Below, one piece after another: positions 34,949-43,394 of a stretch of DNA of 64,000 nt. The notes under the pieces were generated by a model. The model did not search any database. It had not been told where the DNA came from and was given only the letters and a program-made list of their open reading frames with translations. Position numbers and translations under genes: made by a program. How positions within the stretch are numbered: the first letter of the stretch is position 1; each line of letters starts with the position of its first letter. The DNA is from Nocardia higoensis NBRC 100133 (GTDB taxonomy: Bacteria; Actinomycetota; Actinomycetes; Mycobacteriales; Mycobacteriaceae), in assembly GCF_000308595.1 (NCBI RefSeq), contig NZ_BAGA01000070.1:124001-188000 (forward strand), written 5' to 3'.

Positions 34949-36199
34949 ATGCCGAGCCAGCCGGAGACCGAGGTCGATCCGACCCTCTTCCGTGAGACCC
35001 TCGGGCACTGTCCCACCAGCGTCGCGGTCGTGACCGCGATGGTGGACGGTTCGCCTGTGGGAATGATCGTCGGCACGTTCACGTCGGTGTCGCTGGACCC
35101 GCCGCTCGTCGCCTTCATGCCGCAGCGCGACAGCTACACCTTCGCGCGGCTGCGGACCTCGCCGGTCTTCACCGTGAACGTCCTGGCACACGACCAGGAA
35201 ACGGTGTGCCGCGCACTGATGCGCCGGGGGGAGGACAAGTTCGCCGGTGTCTCCTGGGGCCCGTCGTCCAACGGCTCCCCGTTGCTGGCCGGCGTCCTCG
35301 CCTCCATCGACTGCCGGATCCACTCGATCGACGAGAAGGGGGACCACTTCATCGTCTTCGGCGAGGTGCAGTCGCTCGGTGTGCATCGCAGCGTCGCGCC
35401 GCTGGTCTTCTTCCAGGGTGGGTTCGGCGGCTTCACGCCGGGCTCGTTCATGGTGCCCACCGACCACGAGCTGGTCGAGAGCGTCAATACGGCACAGGCC
35501 GTGCGGGCGGAGATGGACAGCCTCGCCCATGAAACGGGTGCCGAGGTGACCGCCTTGGCGCGGATCGGCGACGACGTGGTCGCGGTCGCCTCGGTCGCGG
35601 GCCCCGGCCTGACCACGCGTACCGTGCTCGGCTCGCGCTACCCGCTGATGGCCCCGGTCGGCGAGCTGTTCGTGGCCTGGGAGGGCGACGACGTCGTGCA
35701 GTGGTGGCTCGGGCGCACCCGCGGCCTCGACGAGGCGCAGCGCGCCGAGCTCATGAGCCGGCTCGAACTGGCCCGTGCGCAGGGCTGGGTCTATTCGCTG
35801 GCCGATGCCTCCGGCGGCGACGGCGAGCTGGCGGGCGCATTACGCGACTACGGCACCGACGCGGTGACACCGGCCCGTCAGCGTGCGGTGGAACACGCGA
35901 TCCGCGCCGCGCTGTCCAGATACCGGGTGGCCGACCTTCCGGACGACCGGGCCCAGCGCGTCGTCTCGATGCTCGCCCCGCTGCGGGACCGCGCGGGCCG
36001 GGTCCGGCTGACTCTCAAGCTGAGCCAACTCGGCGACGGCGCGGCCGGTCTGACGCGCGAGGAGGCCGCCGCCCGAGCACAGCGGCTGCTCGCCGTCGCC
36101 GAGACGGCGGCCGCGAAGATCGCGGCGTTCGAGGACGGCACTTCGTTCGACAGCACTGCCGTCCAGGGCGGCACCGTATCCGAAGGGAGCCTCGCATGA
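34949..36199 (+). CDS. Flavin reductase fused to an IclR-effector-like domain
   Basis: A 416-residue two-part protein. Residues about 10-165 are a flavin reductase-like domain (HsaB/HpaC class: HCPTSVAVVTA, GMIVGTFTSVSLDPPLVAF, NVLAHDQ), predicted to supply reduced flavin to the HsaA-like oxygenase encoded at 38972. Residues about 185-370 resemble the GAF-like effector domain of IclR regulators (AEMDSLAHETGAEVTALARI, GSRYPLMAPVG). There is no helix-turn-helix, so the domain may sense a ligand and tune reductase activity. The Shine-Dalgarno is GAGGAG. It overlaps the next gene by four bases. Confidence 0.82.
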   Translation: MPSQPETEVDPTLFRETLGHCPTSVAVVTAMVDGSPVGMIVGTFTSVSLDPPLVAFMPQRDSYTFARLRTSPVFTVNVLAHDQETVCRALMRRGEDKFAGVSWGPSSNGSPLLAGVLASIDCRIHSIDEKGDHFIVFGEVQSLGVHRSVAPLVFFQGGFGGFTPGSFMVPTDHELVESVNTAQAVRAEMDSLAHETGAEVTALARIGDDVVAVASVAGPGLTTRTVLGSRYPLMAPVGELFVAWEGDDVVQWWLGRTRGLDEAQRAELMSRLELARAQGWVYSLADASGGDGELAGALRDYGTDAVTPARQRAVEHAIRAALSRYRVADLPDDRAQRVVSMLAPLRDRAGRVRLTLKLSQLGDGAAGLTREEAAARAQRLLAVAETAAAKIAAFEDGTSFDSTAVQGGTVSEGSLA

Positions 36200-37152
36200 C
36201 GACCGCGCCGAAGCGGGTGGCGATCGCCGGAGCGGGATCGATCGGCATCGCGTTCGCGATCAGGTTCGCCGCGTCCGGACTCGAGGTACAGGTGTGGGAT
36301 CCGATAGAAGAGGCGCTGCCGCGCGGATCGGCGGAACTCGATGACCGCCTCGGGCTGCTGGCCGGTGCAGGCGTGCTGACCGAAGCGCCCGAGGTCGTAC
36401 GCGCCCGGATCGGTTTCACCCACGATCTGACCGAGGCACTCCGTGAGGTCGAGCTGATCCAGGAATGTGCGCCGGAGAAACTGGAGCTCAAACAGCGGCT
36501 GTTCCGCGAGGCCGCCGCGGCGGCGCCGACAGCCGTACTGGCCAGTTCCAGCTCGGCGATCACACCCAGCCGGTTGGCCGACGGGCTCGATCCGTCGGTC
36601 GCGCGACGGCTCCTGGTCGCCCATCCAGCGAACCCGCCCTACGTGCTGCCGATCATCGAACTCGTGCCCTCGCCGCGCACCTGCGAGTCCGTGCTCGGGC
36701 GCGCTGAGCAGCTCTACCGCGCCGCCGGCCTCCGGCCGGTGCTGGTGCGCCACGAGCCGGAGGGATTCATCTTCAACCGGTTGCAGGGTGCGGTCTTGCG
36801 TGAGGCCTACTGCCTGGTGCGCGACGGCGTGGCGACGCTGGCCGATGTCGACGAGGTGATGCGCAGCGGGCTCGGCAGGCGCTGGAGCATCATGGGCCCG
36901 TTCGAGACCGCCGATCTGAACACCCGCGGCGGGCTGGCCTCGCACGCCGAGAAGATGGGCCCCGCGTACGCGCGGATGGGTGCCGAGCGCGGGCAGGACG
37001 ACCCGTGGACGCCGGAGCTGGTGGCCGAGGCGGTGCGGCAGCGTCGCGCGATCCTGCCGATGGCGGATTGGGAAGCCAGGGTCCGGTGGCGCGACGAACA
37101 GTTGCTGCAGCTCACCGGTCTGTGGGACCACATCGCCGATCCCCGCCGTTGA
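36196..37152 (+). CDS. 3-hydroxyacyl-CoA dehydrogenase family protein
   Basis: NAD-dependent dehydrogenase of 318 residues with the Rossmann motif GAGSIG at 11-16, followed by an ECAPEKLELKQ segment, SSSSAITPS and the catalytic-His region LLVAHPANPP. This HPANPP form is shared with L-gulonate 3-dehydrogenase/lambda-crystallin members, so the substrate may be a hydroxy acid and not a CoA ester. It is translationally coupled to the flavin reductase gene (ATGA) and convergent with a TetR gene 24 nt away. Confidence 0.85.
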   Translation: MTTAPKRVAIAGAGSIGIAFAIRFAASGLEVQVWDPIEEALPRGSAELDDRLGLLAGAGVLTEAPEVVRARIGFTHDLTEALREVELIQECAPEKLELKQRLFREAAAAAPTAVLASSSSAITPSRLADGLDPSVARRLLVAHPANPPYVLPIIELVPSPRTCESVLGRAEQLYRAAGLRPVLVRHEPEGFIFNRLQGAVLREAYCLVRDGVATLADVDEVMRSGLGRRWSIMGPFETADLNTRGGLASHAEKMGPAYARMGAERGQDDPWTPELVAEAVRQRRAILPMADWEARVRWRDEQLLQLTGLWDHIADPRR

Positions 37153-37176
37153 ACCGAACCGGCCGTCGAGCGGGGC

Positions 37177-37890
37177 TCAGAGCCGGTGCGCGAGGATCCT
37201 GGTCGCCGCGGCGGCCATCGCGGCGTGCATCGGTTCGGCGAGTTCGTCGATCGCGTCCAGCCCGACGGTGTGGGTGAGGATCAGCAGCCCGTCGGCGTGG
37301 GCACGCCACACCCGCGCGATCCGATTCGCCTCCTGCTGCAGGTCCTCCGGTGGTGCGGTCGGATCGGTGCCCGGGTCGATGATCTGCACCCAGCGGGCGG
37401 CGATTCGGCTCTCGTTGTGCTCACGCGCGACCTGGTATCGGTCACGGGCGGGGATCGTGATGGCCTTGGGCACCAGCGCGAGCGTGATGCCGAGCTGCCA
37501 GAAGGCCGGCTGGTCGATCATGCCCCGGCGTAGCTGGTAGAAGGCCCGCGTGACCGCCGCATCGATCCGGGTGGCCAGATCCGGTGCGGACAGGGCCGCC
37601 TGGCACCGCGGCATCTCGGTCGCGAACCGGTCGTCGATCCGGAGGATCGCCTCCAGCCATTCGGCGTAACTGTGGTCGACGACCGCCGCCATGATCTCTT
37701 CCTTGCCGGTGAACTGCCAGTAGACCGAGCCGGGTTTCAGGCCGGAGCGCTCGGTGATCAGCGCAAGCGTGGTGCCGTCATAGCCTCTCTCGGAGACGAT
37801 CTCGTAGGCGGCGGCCAGCACCCGGCGCCGTGCGTCCTCACCGGCGCGGCGCCGTCGACGTGGATGCGGTGCGGCGGTTGCCTCGGGCAT
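37177..37890 (-). CDS. TetR-family regulator
   Basis: A 237-residue regulator. A basic N-terminal stretch (PHPRRRRRAG) precedes the TetR DNA-binding domain, with TTLALITERSGLKPGSVYWQF as helix-turn-helix (about residues 45-65). The C-terminal domain begins near 80. The start is ATG at 37890 (MPEATAAP). It follows the iclR gene on the same strand after 55 nt and may share its transcript. It is a candidate for control of the aromatic island through the GTTCC-N8-GGAAC repeats. Confidence 0.87.
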   Translation of the reverse strand: MPEATAAPHPRRRRRAGEDARRRVLAAAYEIVSERGYDGTTLALITERSGLKPGSVYWQFTGKEEIMAAVVDHSYAEWLEAILRIDDRFATEMPRCQAALSAPDLATRIDAAVTRAFYQLRRGMIDQPAFWQLGITLALVPKAITIPARDRYQVAREHNESRIAARWVQIIDPGTDPTAPPEDLQQEANRIARVWRAHADGLLILTHTVGLDAIDELAEPMHAAMAAAATRILAHRL

Positions 37891-37945
37891 CTGGGTTCCT
37901 TCGGAGGCTGGCAAGAGCGGCAAGGTGACGGCGGAGGCGGCGCTC

Positions 37946-38777
37946 CTACGCGGAGGCGCTGCGCATGTCCGCGGGGGCGGTGTGCGCGGTGCGGATCTCG
38001 GCGATCGTCCGCGCTGCCTGGGTGACCTCCTGGATAAGCCGACCGACATCGAACCGGTTGCGCCCGGACACCGAGACCGCGGCCTGGGGCGCGCCGTTGA
38101 CGATGACGGGAGCAGCGACCGAGACGATCCCGAGGCGGGACTCCTCCCGATCCGCCGCGAACCCGCGAAGACGGATCTCGTGCAGTTCGGCACGGAATGC
38201 ATCAGGGTCGACCACGGAGTAGCGGGTCGCCCGGGGCAGTCCGCAGGCGATGTAGGACTCGACCACCGATGGCGGGCTGAAGGCCAGGATCGCCTTGCCC
38301 AGCGACGTCGAGGTCGCGTTGATCCGTTCTCCGGCCCGCGTCGGCGTCTTGAAGCCGTGGTGCGATTGGATCTTGATCTCCAGCTTGATCTCGGATCCGT
38401 GCAGCACCCCGAGGCAGACCGAGAGTTCCGAGCGTGCGAAGAGCGCGCTGAGGTAGGGAAGCGCGTCATTGCGGAGCATGTCGAGTTCGTGCGGGCGGGC
38501 GCACGCGCCCCAGCAACTGCACTTTGCGTCCGACGCAGTACTTGCCGTCCACTCGTTCGACGAAGCCGACCGACTCCAGGTAGTGCAGGAAGCGGTGGGT
38601 GGTGCTCTTCGGGAGGCCGCTGCGCCGGGCGATGGTGGTGAGCCCGAGCGGCTCGGTGCTGTCCTGGAAGGCGTCCATGAGCAGCAGTGCCTTGACCACC
38701 GACTTGGTCTTTTCCTCACCCTCGGTCTGCTCGGCGGTGAAGCTCACGGGTCGAGGCTTTTCCACGATCGCGGGCAT
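37946..38777 (-). pseudogene. IclR-family regulator, split by a frameshift
   Basis: The N-terminal part from the ATG at 38777 encodes an intact IclR winged helix (VVKALLLMDAF, GLTTIARRSGLPKSTTHRF, YCVGRKVQLLG). Reading then leaves frame at a run of four C on the plus strand (38508-38511). One base fewer joins it to the complete effector domain (ARPHELDML, RINATSTSLGKAILAF, DREESRLGI) that ends at 37946. As given, translation stops shortly after the shift, near 38466, leaving only the DNA-binding half. This may be a real inactivation, a phase-variable homopolymer or a sequencing error. The Shine-Dalgarno AAAGGGG supports the start. Confidence 0.85.
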
Positions 38778-38790
38778 CCTGAACCCCTTT

Positions 38791-38808
38791 CTTGAGTGAA
38801 CGCTTAAG
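38791..38808. promoter_or_regulatory. Imperfect inverted repeat upstream of iclR
   Basis: CTTGAG-N6-CTTAAG lies 13 nt upstream of the iclR start codon, within the likely promoter. It could be an autoregulatory site. The match is imperfect (one mismatch) and unsupported by a second copy. Confidence 0.35.
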
Positions 38809-38879
38809 AAACGATCATGAGCTACGTCACTCGGCGATGCAAATGCGACCTCTGGCACCGCGTTCTGGCCGCACTCGTC

Positions 38880-38897
38880 GGTCCACACGGCTGGAAC
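38880..38897. promoter_or_regulatory. Degenerate inverted repeat, site 3 of the aromatic island
   Basis: GGTCCACACGGCTGGAAC keeps the GGAAC arm followed by GGC, has one mismatch in the other arm, and agrees with site 2 at 13 of 18 positions. It lies 75 nt before the HsaA-like gene, similar to sites 1 and 2 relative to their genes. Confidence 0.45.
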
Positions 38898-38971
38898 GGC
38901 GCTGACCTGTTCCGGTGATGCCGCGCCACTATCGGAATCGTCCCGAGTTCCCGACGTGAAGGAATGACCAG

Positions 38972-40171
38972 GTGCACGAGATCTTCTCCCGTATCGAGAA
39001 AGCCGCCCCGAGGCTTCGTGAGGCCCACCAGGAGGCCGAGGATCTCGGGCGCCTGCCTGACGCGACGGCGGCCGACCTGCGCGAGATCGGCGTGATCCGA
39101 ATGCTGCAGACCGAAGAGTTCGGCGGCTACGAGGCCGACCCGGGCGATTTCCTCGACGCGGTCATGCGCATCGCCGCCGTCAACGGGCCGGCCGGCTGGG
39201 TCAGCGGCGTCGTCGGCCTGCACGCCTGGGAAGTCTCACAGATGCCGATCGAGGTCCAGAAGCAGGTCTGGGGTGAAGATCCGGACGTCTGGGTCGCCTC
39301 GCCTTACACTCCGATCGGCCGCGCGGTGCCGACCGACGGCGGGTACATCTTCAGCGGCAAGTGGTCCTTCTCGTCCGGCACCGACCACTGCTCCTGGATC
39401 TATCTGGGCGGTCTTCGCGTCCTCGCCGACGGCAGCACCGACACCCACGAGAATGCCTTGCACTTCCTGTTGCCGCGCAAGGACTACGAGATCGTCGAGG
39501 GCTCCTGGGATGTCGTCGGCTTGGCCGGCACCGGGTCCAAGGACATCGTCGTGGACGAGGTCTTCGTGCCGCACGAGCGCGTCGTCGCCCTCAACGATCT
39601 GTTCCACGGCGTACAGGCCGACCGTGTCGGTCGCGGCGGGCAGCTCTACCAGATGCCCTACTCCGCCATGTTCCCCGGCGCGATCACCGCGGCGACCATC
39701 GGTCTGGCCATGGGCGCGCTCGACGCCTTCACCGAATACGAGAGCGCCCGCGTGATCAGCCGCCGTGGCGCGGCCTCCCGCAACGTCTTCCACCTGGCCA
39801 CACTCGCCGAGGCCGCCTCCGACATCGAGGCGTCGAGGCTGCAGGTGCTCGACGATCTGCGCCGCGTCCGCGATATCGTGGCCGCGGACGAAGAGGTCTC
39901 CCTGCAGCAGCGCATCCTGTTGCGCCGCAATCAGGTTCGCGCGTCGCGTCGCGCCGTCGACGCCGTCGACGCCCTCTTCCGGCACGCCGGCGGCAACGCG
40001 CTGCGTCGTGATCAGCGGATGCAGCGGTTCTGGCGCGATTGCCACGCGGCCCTCAACCACGTCAGCAACGTCGGCGAGCCGGTATACGAGGGCTGGGGCA
40101 TGCAGTTCTTCGGCCACGACGTGACAGGCGGGCTGCGCGTCGGGCCCGCGCACCGCGTCGAGCACGCGTGA
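38972..40171 (+). CDS. HsaA-like flavin-dependent monooxygenase, oxygenase component
   Basis: A 399-residue acyl-CoA-dehydrogenase-fold protein of the two-component aromatic hydroxylase class. It resembles HsaA in several blocks: LPDATAADLREIG, GPAGWVSGVVG, VWGEDPDVWVASPY, WSFSSGTDHCSW, GLAGTGSKDIVV and QRFWRDCHAALNHV. It would use reduced flavin from the reductase at 34949 to hydroxylate a phenol to a catechol, the substrate of the extradiol dioxygenase. The GTG start follows AAGGAATG. It leads the operon with the cyclase and SDR genes. Confidence 0.86.
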   Translation: MHEIFSRIEKAAPRLREAHQEAEDLGRLPDATAADLREIGVIRMLQTEEFGGYEADPGDFLDAVMRIAAVNGPAGWVSGVVGLHAWEVSQMPIEVQKQVWGEDPDVWVASPYTPIGRAVPTDGGYIFSGKWSFSSGTDHCSWIYLGGLRVLADGSTDTHENALHFLLPRKDYEIVEGSWDVVGLAGTGSKDIVVDEVFVPHERVVALNDLFHGVQADRVGRGGQLYQMPYSAMFPGAITAATIGLAMGALDAFTEYESARVISRRGAASRNVFHLATLAEAASDIEASRLQVLDDLRRVRDIVAADEEVSLQQRILLRRNQVRASRRAVDAVDALFRHAGGNALRRDQRMQRFWRDCHAALNHVSNVGEPVYEGWGMQFFGHDVTGGLRVGPAHRVEHA

Positions 40172-40177
40172 ACCGCC

Positions 40178-41131
40178 ATGGGTGAGGCGCCGTACATCGG
40201 CGACGCACTGGCCGGAACACCGACCAACTGGGGTCGCTGGGGCGAAGAGGACGAGGTCGGCAGTCTCAACCACCTCGGTCCCGCGGAGGTGCTGCGCGGT
40301 GTGGCCTGTGCCCGCCGCGGGACGGTCTTCACCCTCGCGCGCGAACTGAAAGCCGCAGAGGGAGACCTGGTCTGGCCCACCCGGCGCGGGGCCGCCTTGA
40401 CCACGGTGCGTGACGAGTCGTCCTGGGAAGGCCGGGACGCGCCCCGGTTCCCCGGGGACTTCCACACCGCCGACGACCGCATCGAGATGGCCCTGCAGGG
40501 AACCACGCACGTCGATGCCCTCGGGCACGTCTGGTACGACGGCCTGCTCTACAACGGCTACGACGCCCGCTCGACGATCGGCGGTCTCCAGCGCGCGAGT
40601 GTCGCGCCGATCGCCGCCCGCGGCATCACCGGACGCGGCGTGCTGCTCGATCTGCCCCGCCACCTCGGTGTGGAATCCCTGGAGCCCGGGCGATCTTTCG
40701 ACCACGAGGACCTCGACCGGTGTGCCGCGGCTCAGGGAGTCGAGCTGGGCCATCGCGACATCGTCGTCGTGCGCACCAATTACCTGGCCCGTTTCGAGCA
40801 GGACCCGGAGCGGTTCTGGGCGACCTTCGAGGAGCCGGGACTGCGCTACAGCCCGGAGCTGGTGTCCTGGTTCCACGAGCGGGAGATTCCCGCGCTCGTC
40901 ACCGACACCATGGCCAACGAGACCACCCGCCACAATGCGGCGGGCGGCGTTATGTACCTGCATGGTGCGCTGATGCGCAACCTCGGCGTCGTTTTCGTCG
41001 AAATGGCGGACCTCGAGTGCCTCGCCGCGGACTGCGCCGCCGACGGCGTGTGGGACTTCCTGTTCATCGCCGCACCGATGCGAGTGGCCCGCGCCGCAGG
41101 CGCGCCGGTGAACCCGGTGGCCGTCAAGTGA
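40178..41131 (+). CDS. Cyclase-family (kynurenine formamidase-like) hydrolase
   Basis: A 317-residue metal-dependent hydrolase of the cyclase family, which includes bacterial kynurenine formamidase and isatin hydrolase. The metal-binding motif appears as GTTHVDALGH (about residues 108-117), with further candidates in RHNAAGGV. Family members open amide or lactone/lactam rings; here it may act on a lactone or cyclic intermediate of the aromatic pathway. It starts 6 nt after the oxygenase stop. Confidence 0.83.
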   Translation: MGEAPYIGDALAGTPTNWGRWGEEDEVGSLNHLGPAEVLRGVACARRGTVFTLARELKAAEGDLVWPTRRGAALTTVRDESSWEGRDAPRFPGDFHTADDRIEMALQGTTHVDALGHVWYDGLLYNGYDARSTIGGLQRASVAPIAARGITGRGVLLDLPRHLGVESLEPGRSFDHEDLDRCAAAQGVELGHRDIVVVRTNYLARFEQDPERFWATFEEPGLRYSPELVSWFHEREIPALVTDTMANETTRHNAAGGVMYLHGALMRNLGVVFVEMADLECLAADCAADGVWDFLFIAAPMRVARAAGAPVNPVAVK

Positions 41132-41172
41132 GGCCGGCCGACCAAGACCCGACCAGAAAGAAGCAGCCAATC

Positions 41173-41880
41173 ATGACCGTGGATCGCGAGCGCGTGCTCA
41201 TCACCGGCGGCGGCGCCGGCATCGGCGCCGCCATCGCCCAACGTTGCGCGCAGGAGGGGTACGAGCCGGTCGTGATCGATCGCGACGGTGACGGCATCCG
41301 CGCCGACCTCGGCGACCCGGAGTCGACCGCGCGGGCGCTGGAGCAGGCGCTGGCCGACGGTCCGATCACCCGGATCGTGAACAACGTGGGCGCGGTCTTC
41401 GCCGCGAGCGCCCAGGAGCAGACCCTCGACCAGTTCGACGCCGCCTGGCGGCTCAACCTGGCCGCCGCGGTGCAGTGCACCCAGGCACTGCTGCCCGGGA
41501 TGATCGAGCAGGGCTTCGGCCGCATCGTGTCCGTCTCCTCGCGCGCCGCGCTCGGCAAGGCCGACCGGTCGGCCTACGCCGCGACGAAGGCCGGCCTGAT
41601 CGGACTCAGCCGGGTCTGGGCGCTCGAACTGGGCAGGCACGGCATCACCGCCAACGTCGTCGCGCCCGGTCCTATCGCCACCGAGCTCTTCCGCCGGGCG
41701 AACCCCGCGGACAGCCCACGGACGCAAGCGATCCTGCGCGGGATACCGGTGGGCCGGATGGGTGAGGCCGTGGACGTCGCCCACTGCGCGGCACATTTCC
41801 TCGACCGGCGCAGCGGATTCGTCACCGGGCAGGTGCTCTATGTCTGCGGCGGCATGACTGTCGGCGTCGCACCGGTGTGA
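41173..41880 (+). CDS. Short-chain dehydrogenase/reductase
   Basis: NAD(P)-dependent SDR of 235 residues with cofactor motif TGGGAGIG near residue 12, NNVG, catalytic Ser in SVSSRAA, and Tyr/Lys in SAYAATKAG. The C-terminal GFVTGQVLYVCGG is typical of FabG-like enzymes. It is the third gene of the unit starting at 38972, 41 nt after the cyclase. Substrate unknown; dehydrogenation of a hydroxy intermediate is likely. Confidence 0.9.
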   Translation: MTVDRERVLITGGGAGIGAAIAQRCAQEGYEPVVIDRDGDGIRADLGDPESTARALEQALADGPITRIVNNVGAVFAASAQEQTLDQFDAAWRLNLAAAVQCTQALLPGMIEQGFGRIVSVSSRAALGKADRSAYAATKAGLIGLSRVWALELGRHGITANVVAPGPIATELFRRANPADSPRTQAILRGIPVGRMGEAVDVAHCAAHFLDRRSGFVTGQVLYVCGGMTVGVAPV

Positions 41881-41914
41881 GTTCGCCCGCGCAATTGTTT
41901 CCGGAGAGGTATCC

Positions 41915-43360
41915 ATGACCGTCAGTCCTGCCACCTTCACTGTCGAGAACCCCGCCACCCTGGAGATCATCGATCGGGTCGCGGATACGACACCCGAGGA
42001 CGCGCGCGCCGCCGTGGACCGGGCGTCGGACGCCTTCGGGCCCTGGTCGACAGCGTCGCCGCGCGAGCGTGCCGAGGTGCTGCGCCGCACCTACGAGCTG
42101 ATGATCCGCGATCGCGACGAGCTGGCCCGGCTCATCTCCGTCGAGAACGGCAAGTCACTCGCGGACGCCGCCGCCGAGGTCGTCTATGCCGCGGAATTCT
42201 TCCGCTGGTTCTCCGAGGAAGCGGTCCGGTCCGGTGGCGACTACGGTGAGGCGCCGGCCGGTGGAGCCCGCACAATCGTCCGGCATCGTCCGGTCGGCGT
42301 CGCCGCGCTGGTCACCCCGTGGAATTTCCCGGCGGCGATGCCGGCCCGCAAGATCGCGCCCGCGCTCGGCGCCGGATGCACGGCGGTGCTGAAGCCGGCC
42401 GAGGAGACGCCGCTGACGGCGTTCGCCCTCGCGGCCCTGATGCGCGAGGCGGGCCTGCCCGTCGGCGCCCTCGAGGTCGTTGCGACCCGTGACGCGCCGG
42501 GCGTCGTCACGGCCTGGCTGACCGACCGTCGGGTACGGAAGATCTCCTTCACCGGCTCGACCGGCGTCGGACGGCAGCTGCTGCATCAGGCGGCCGACCG
42601 GGTCGTCAACGCGTCGATGGAATTGGGCGGCAACGCGCCGTTCATCGTGACCGAGGACGCCGACATCGAAGCAGCGGTGGCCGGCGCGATGATCGCCAAG
42701 TTCCGCAACGCTGGTCAAGCCTGCACGGCAGCCAACCGTTTCTACGTCCACGCGGACGTGGCCGAGCAGTTCGTGAGCCGCCTCGGCGCCGAGATCGAAC
42801 GTCTCGAGGTCGGGAACGCAGCCGACGGCGCGGTCATCGGGCCGTTGATCAGCGCAGCGGCGGTGCGGCGGGTCGGGAAGGCCGTGGACGACGCCGTGCG
42901 TGACGGTGCGCGCATCACCCATCGCAGCGCACTTCCCGATGCGCCGGGATACTTCTTCCCGCCCACCCTGCTCGCGGACGTCCACCCGGATGCCGCGATC
43001 CTCGGTGAGGAGATCTTCGGTCCCGTCGCCCCGGTCGTCGCCTGGCGCGACGAAGCCGAAATGCTGTCGTGGGCCGATGACACCGAATACGGTCTGGCGT
43101 CCTACGTCTTCGCCGGTGATGTCGGTCGTGCGCTGCGGATCGGTGAGCATCTCGAAGCCGGAATGGTCGGGATCAACCGGGGGCTGGTCTCGGACCCGTC
43201 TGCGCCCTTCGGCGGGATCAAGCAGAGTGGGCTGGGGCGTGAAGGGGCGCGCGAGGGCATCCGCGCCTTCCAGGAGACGCAGTACCTCAGCGTCGACTGG
43301 CCCCAGCACCTGGTTCAGGGGGAATCCCGGTCATTCACAGCCGCGAGGCGTCGGAGGTAA
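41915..43360 (+). CDS. Aldehyde dehydrogenase (succinate-semialdehyde-like)
   Basis: NAD(P)-dependent ALDH of 481 residues with WNFPAAMPARKIAPALGAGC, FTGSTGVGRQ, active-site Glu in MELGGNAPF and Cys in NAGQACTAANR. The last motifs resemble succinate-semialdehyde and related semialdehyde dehydrogenases. It follows the SDR gene after 34 nt and precedes a hairpin, so it closes the HsaA-like operon and probably oxidises a semialdehyde from ring fission or lower-pathway cleavage. Confidence 0.9.
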   Translation: MTVSPATFTVENPATLEIIDRVADTTPEDARAAVDRASDAFGPWSTASPRERAEVLRRTYELMIRDRDELARLISVENGKSLADAAAEVVYAAEFFRWFSEEAVRSGGDYGEAPAGGARTIVRHRPVGVAALVTPWNFPAAMPARKIAPALGAGCTAVLKPAEETPLTAFALAALMREAGLPVGALEVVATRDAPGVVTAWLTDRRVRKISFTGSTGVGRQLLHQAADRVVNASMELGGNAPFIVTEDADIEAAVAGAMIAKFRNAGQACTAANRFYVHADVAEQFVSRLGAEIERLEVGNAADGAVIGPLISAAAVRRVGKAVDDAVRDGARITHRSALPDAPGYFFPPTLLADVHPDAAILGEEIFGPVAPVVAWRDEAEMLSWADDTEYGLASYVFAGDVGRALRIGEHLEAGMVGINRGLVSDPSAPFGGIKQSGLGREGAREGIRAFQETQYLSVDWPQHLVQGESRSFTAARRRR

Positions 43361-43368
43361 GGGGGATT

Positions 43369-43389
43369 TCCGGGGCCTGGGGCCTCGGA
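43369..43389. terminator. Hairpin between convergent ALDH and lysR
   Basis: A 9-bp stem (TCCGGGGCC pairing with GGCCTCGGA, one G-T pair) with a 3-nt loop lies in the 34-nt gap between the two convergent genes. Confidence 0.5.
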
Positions 43390-43394
43390 CCGGA

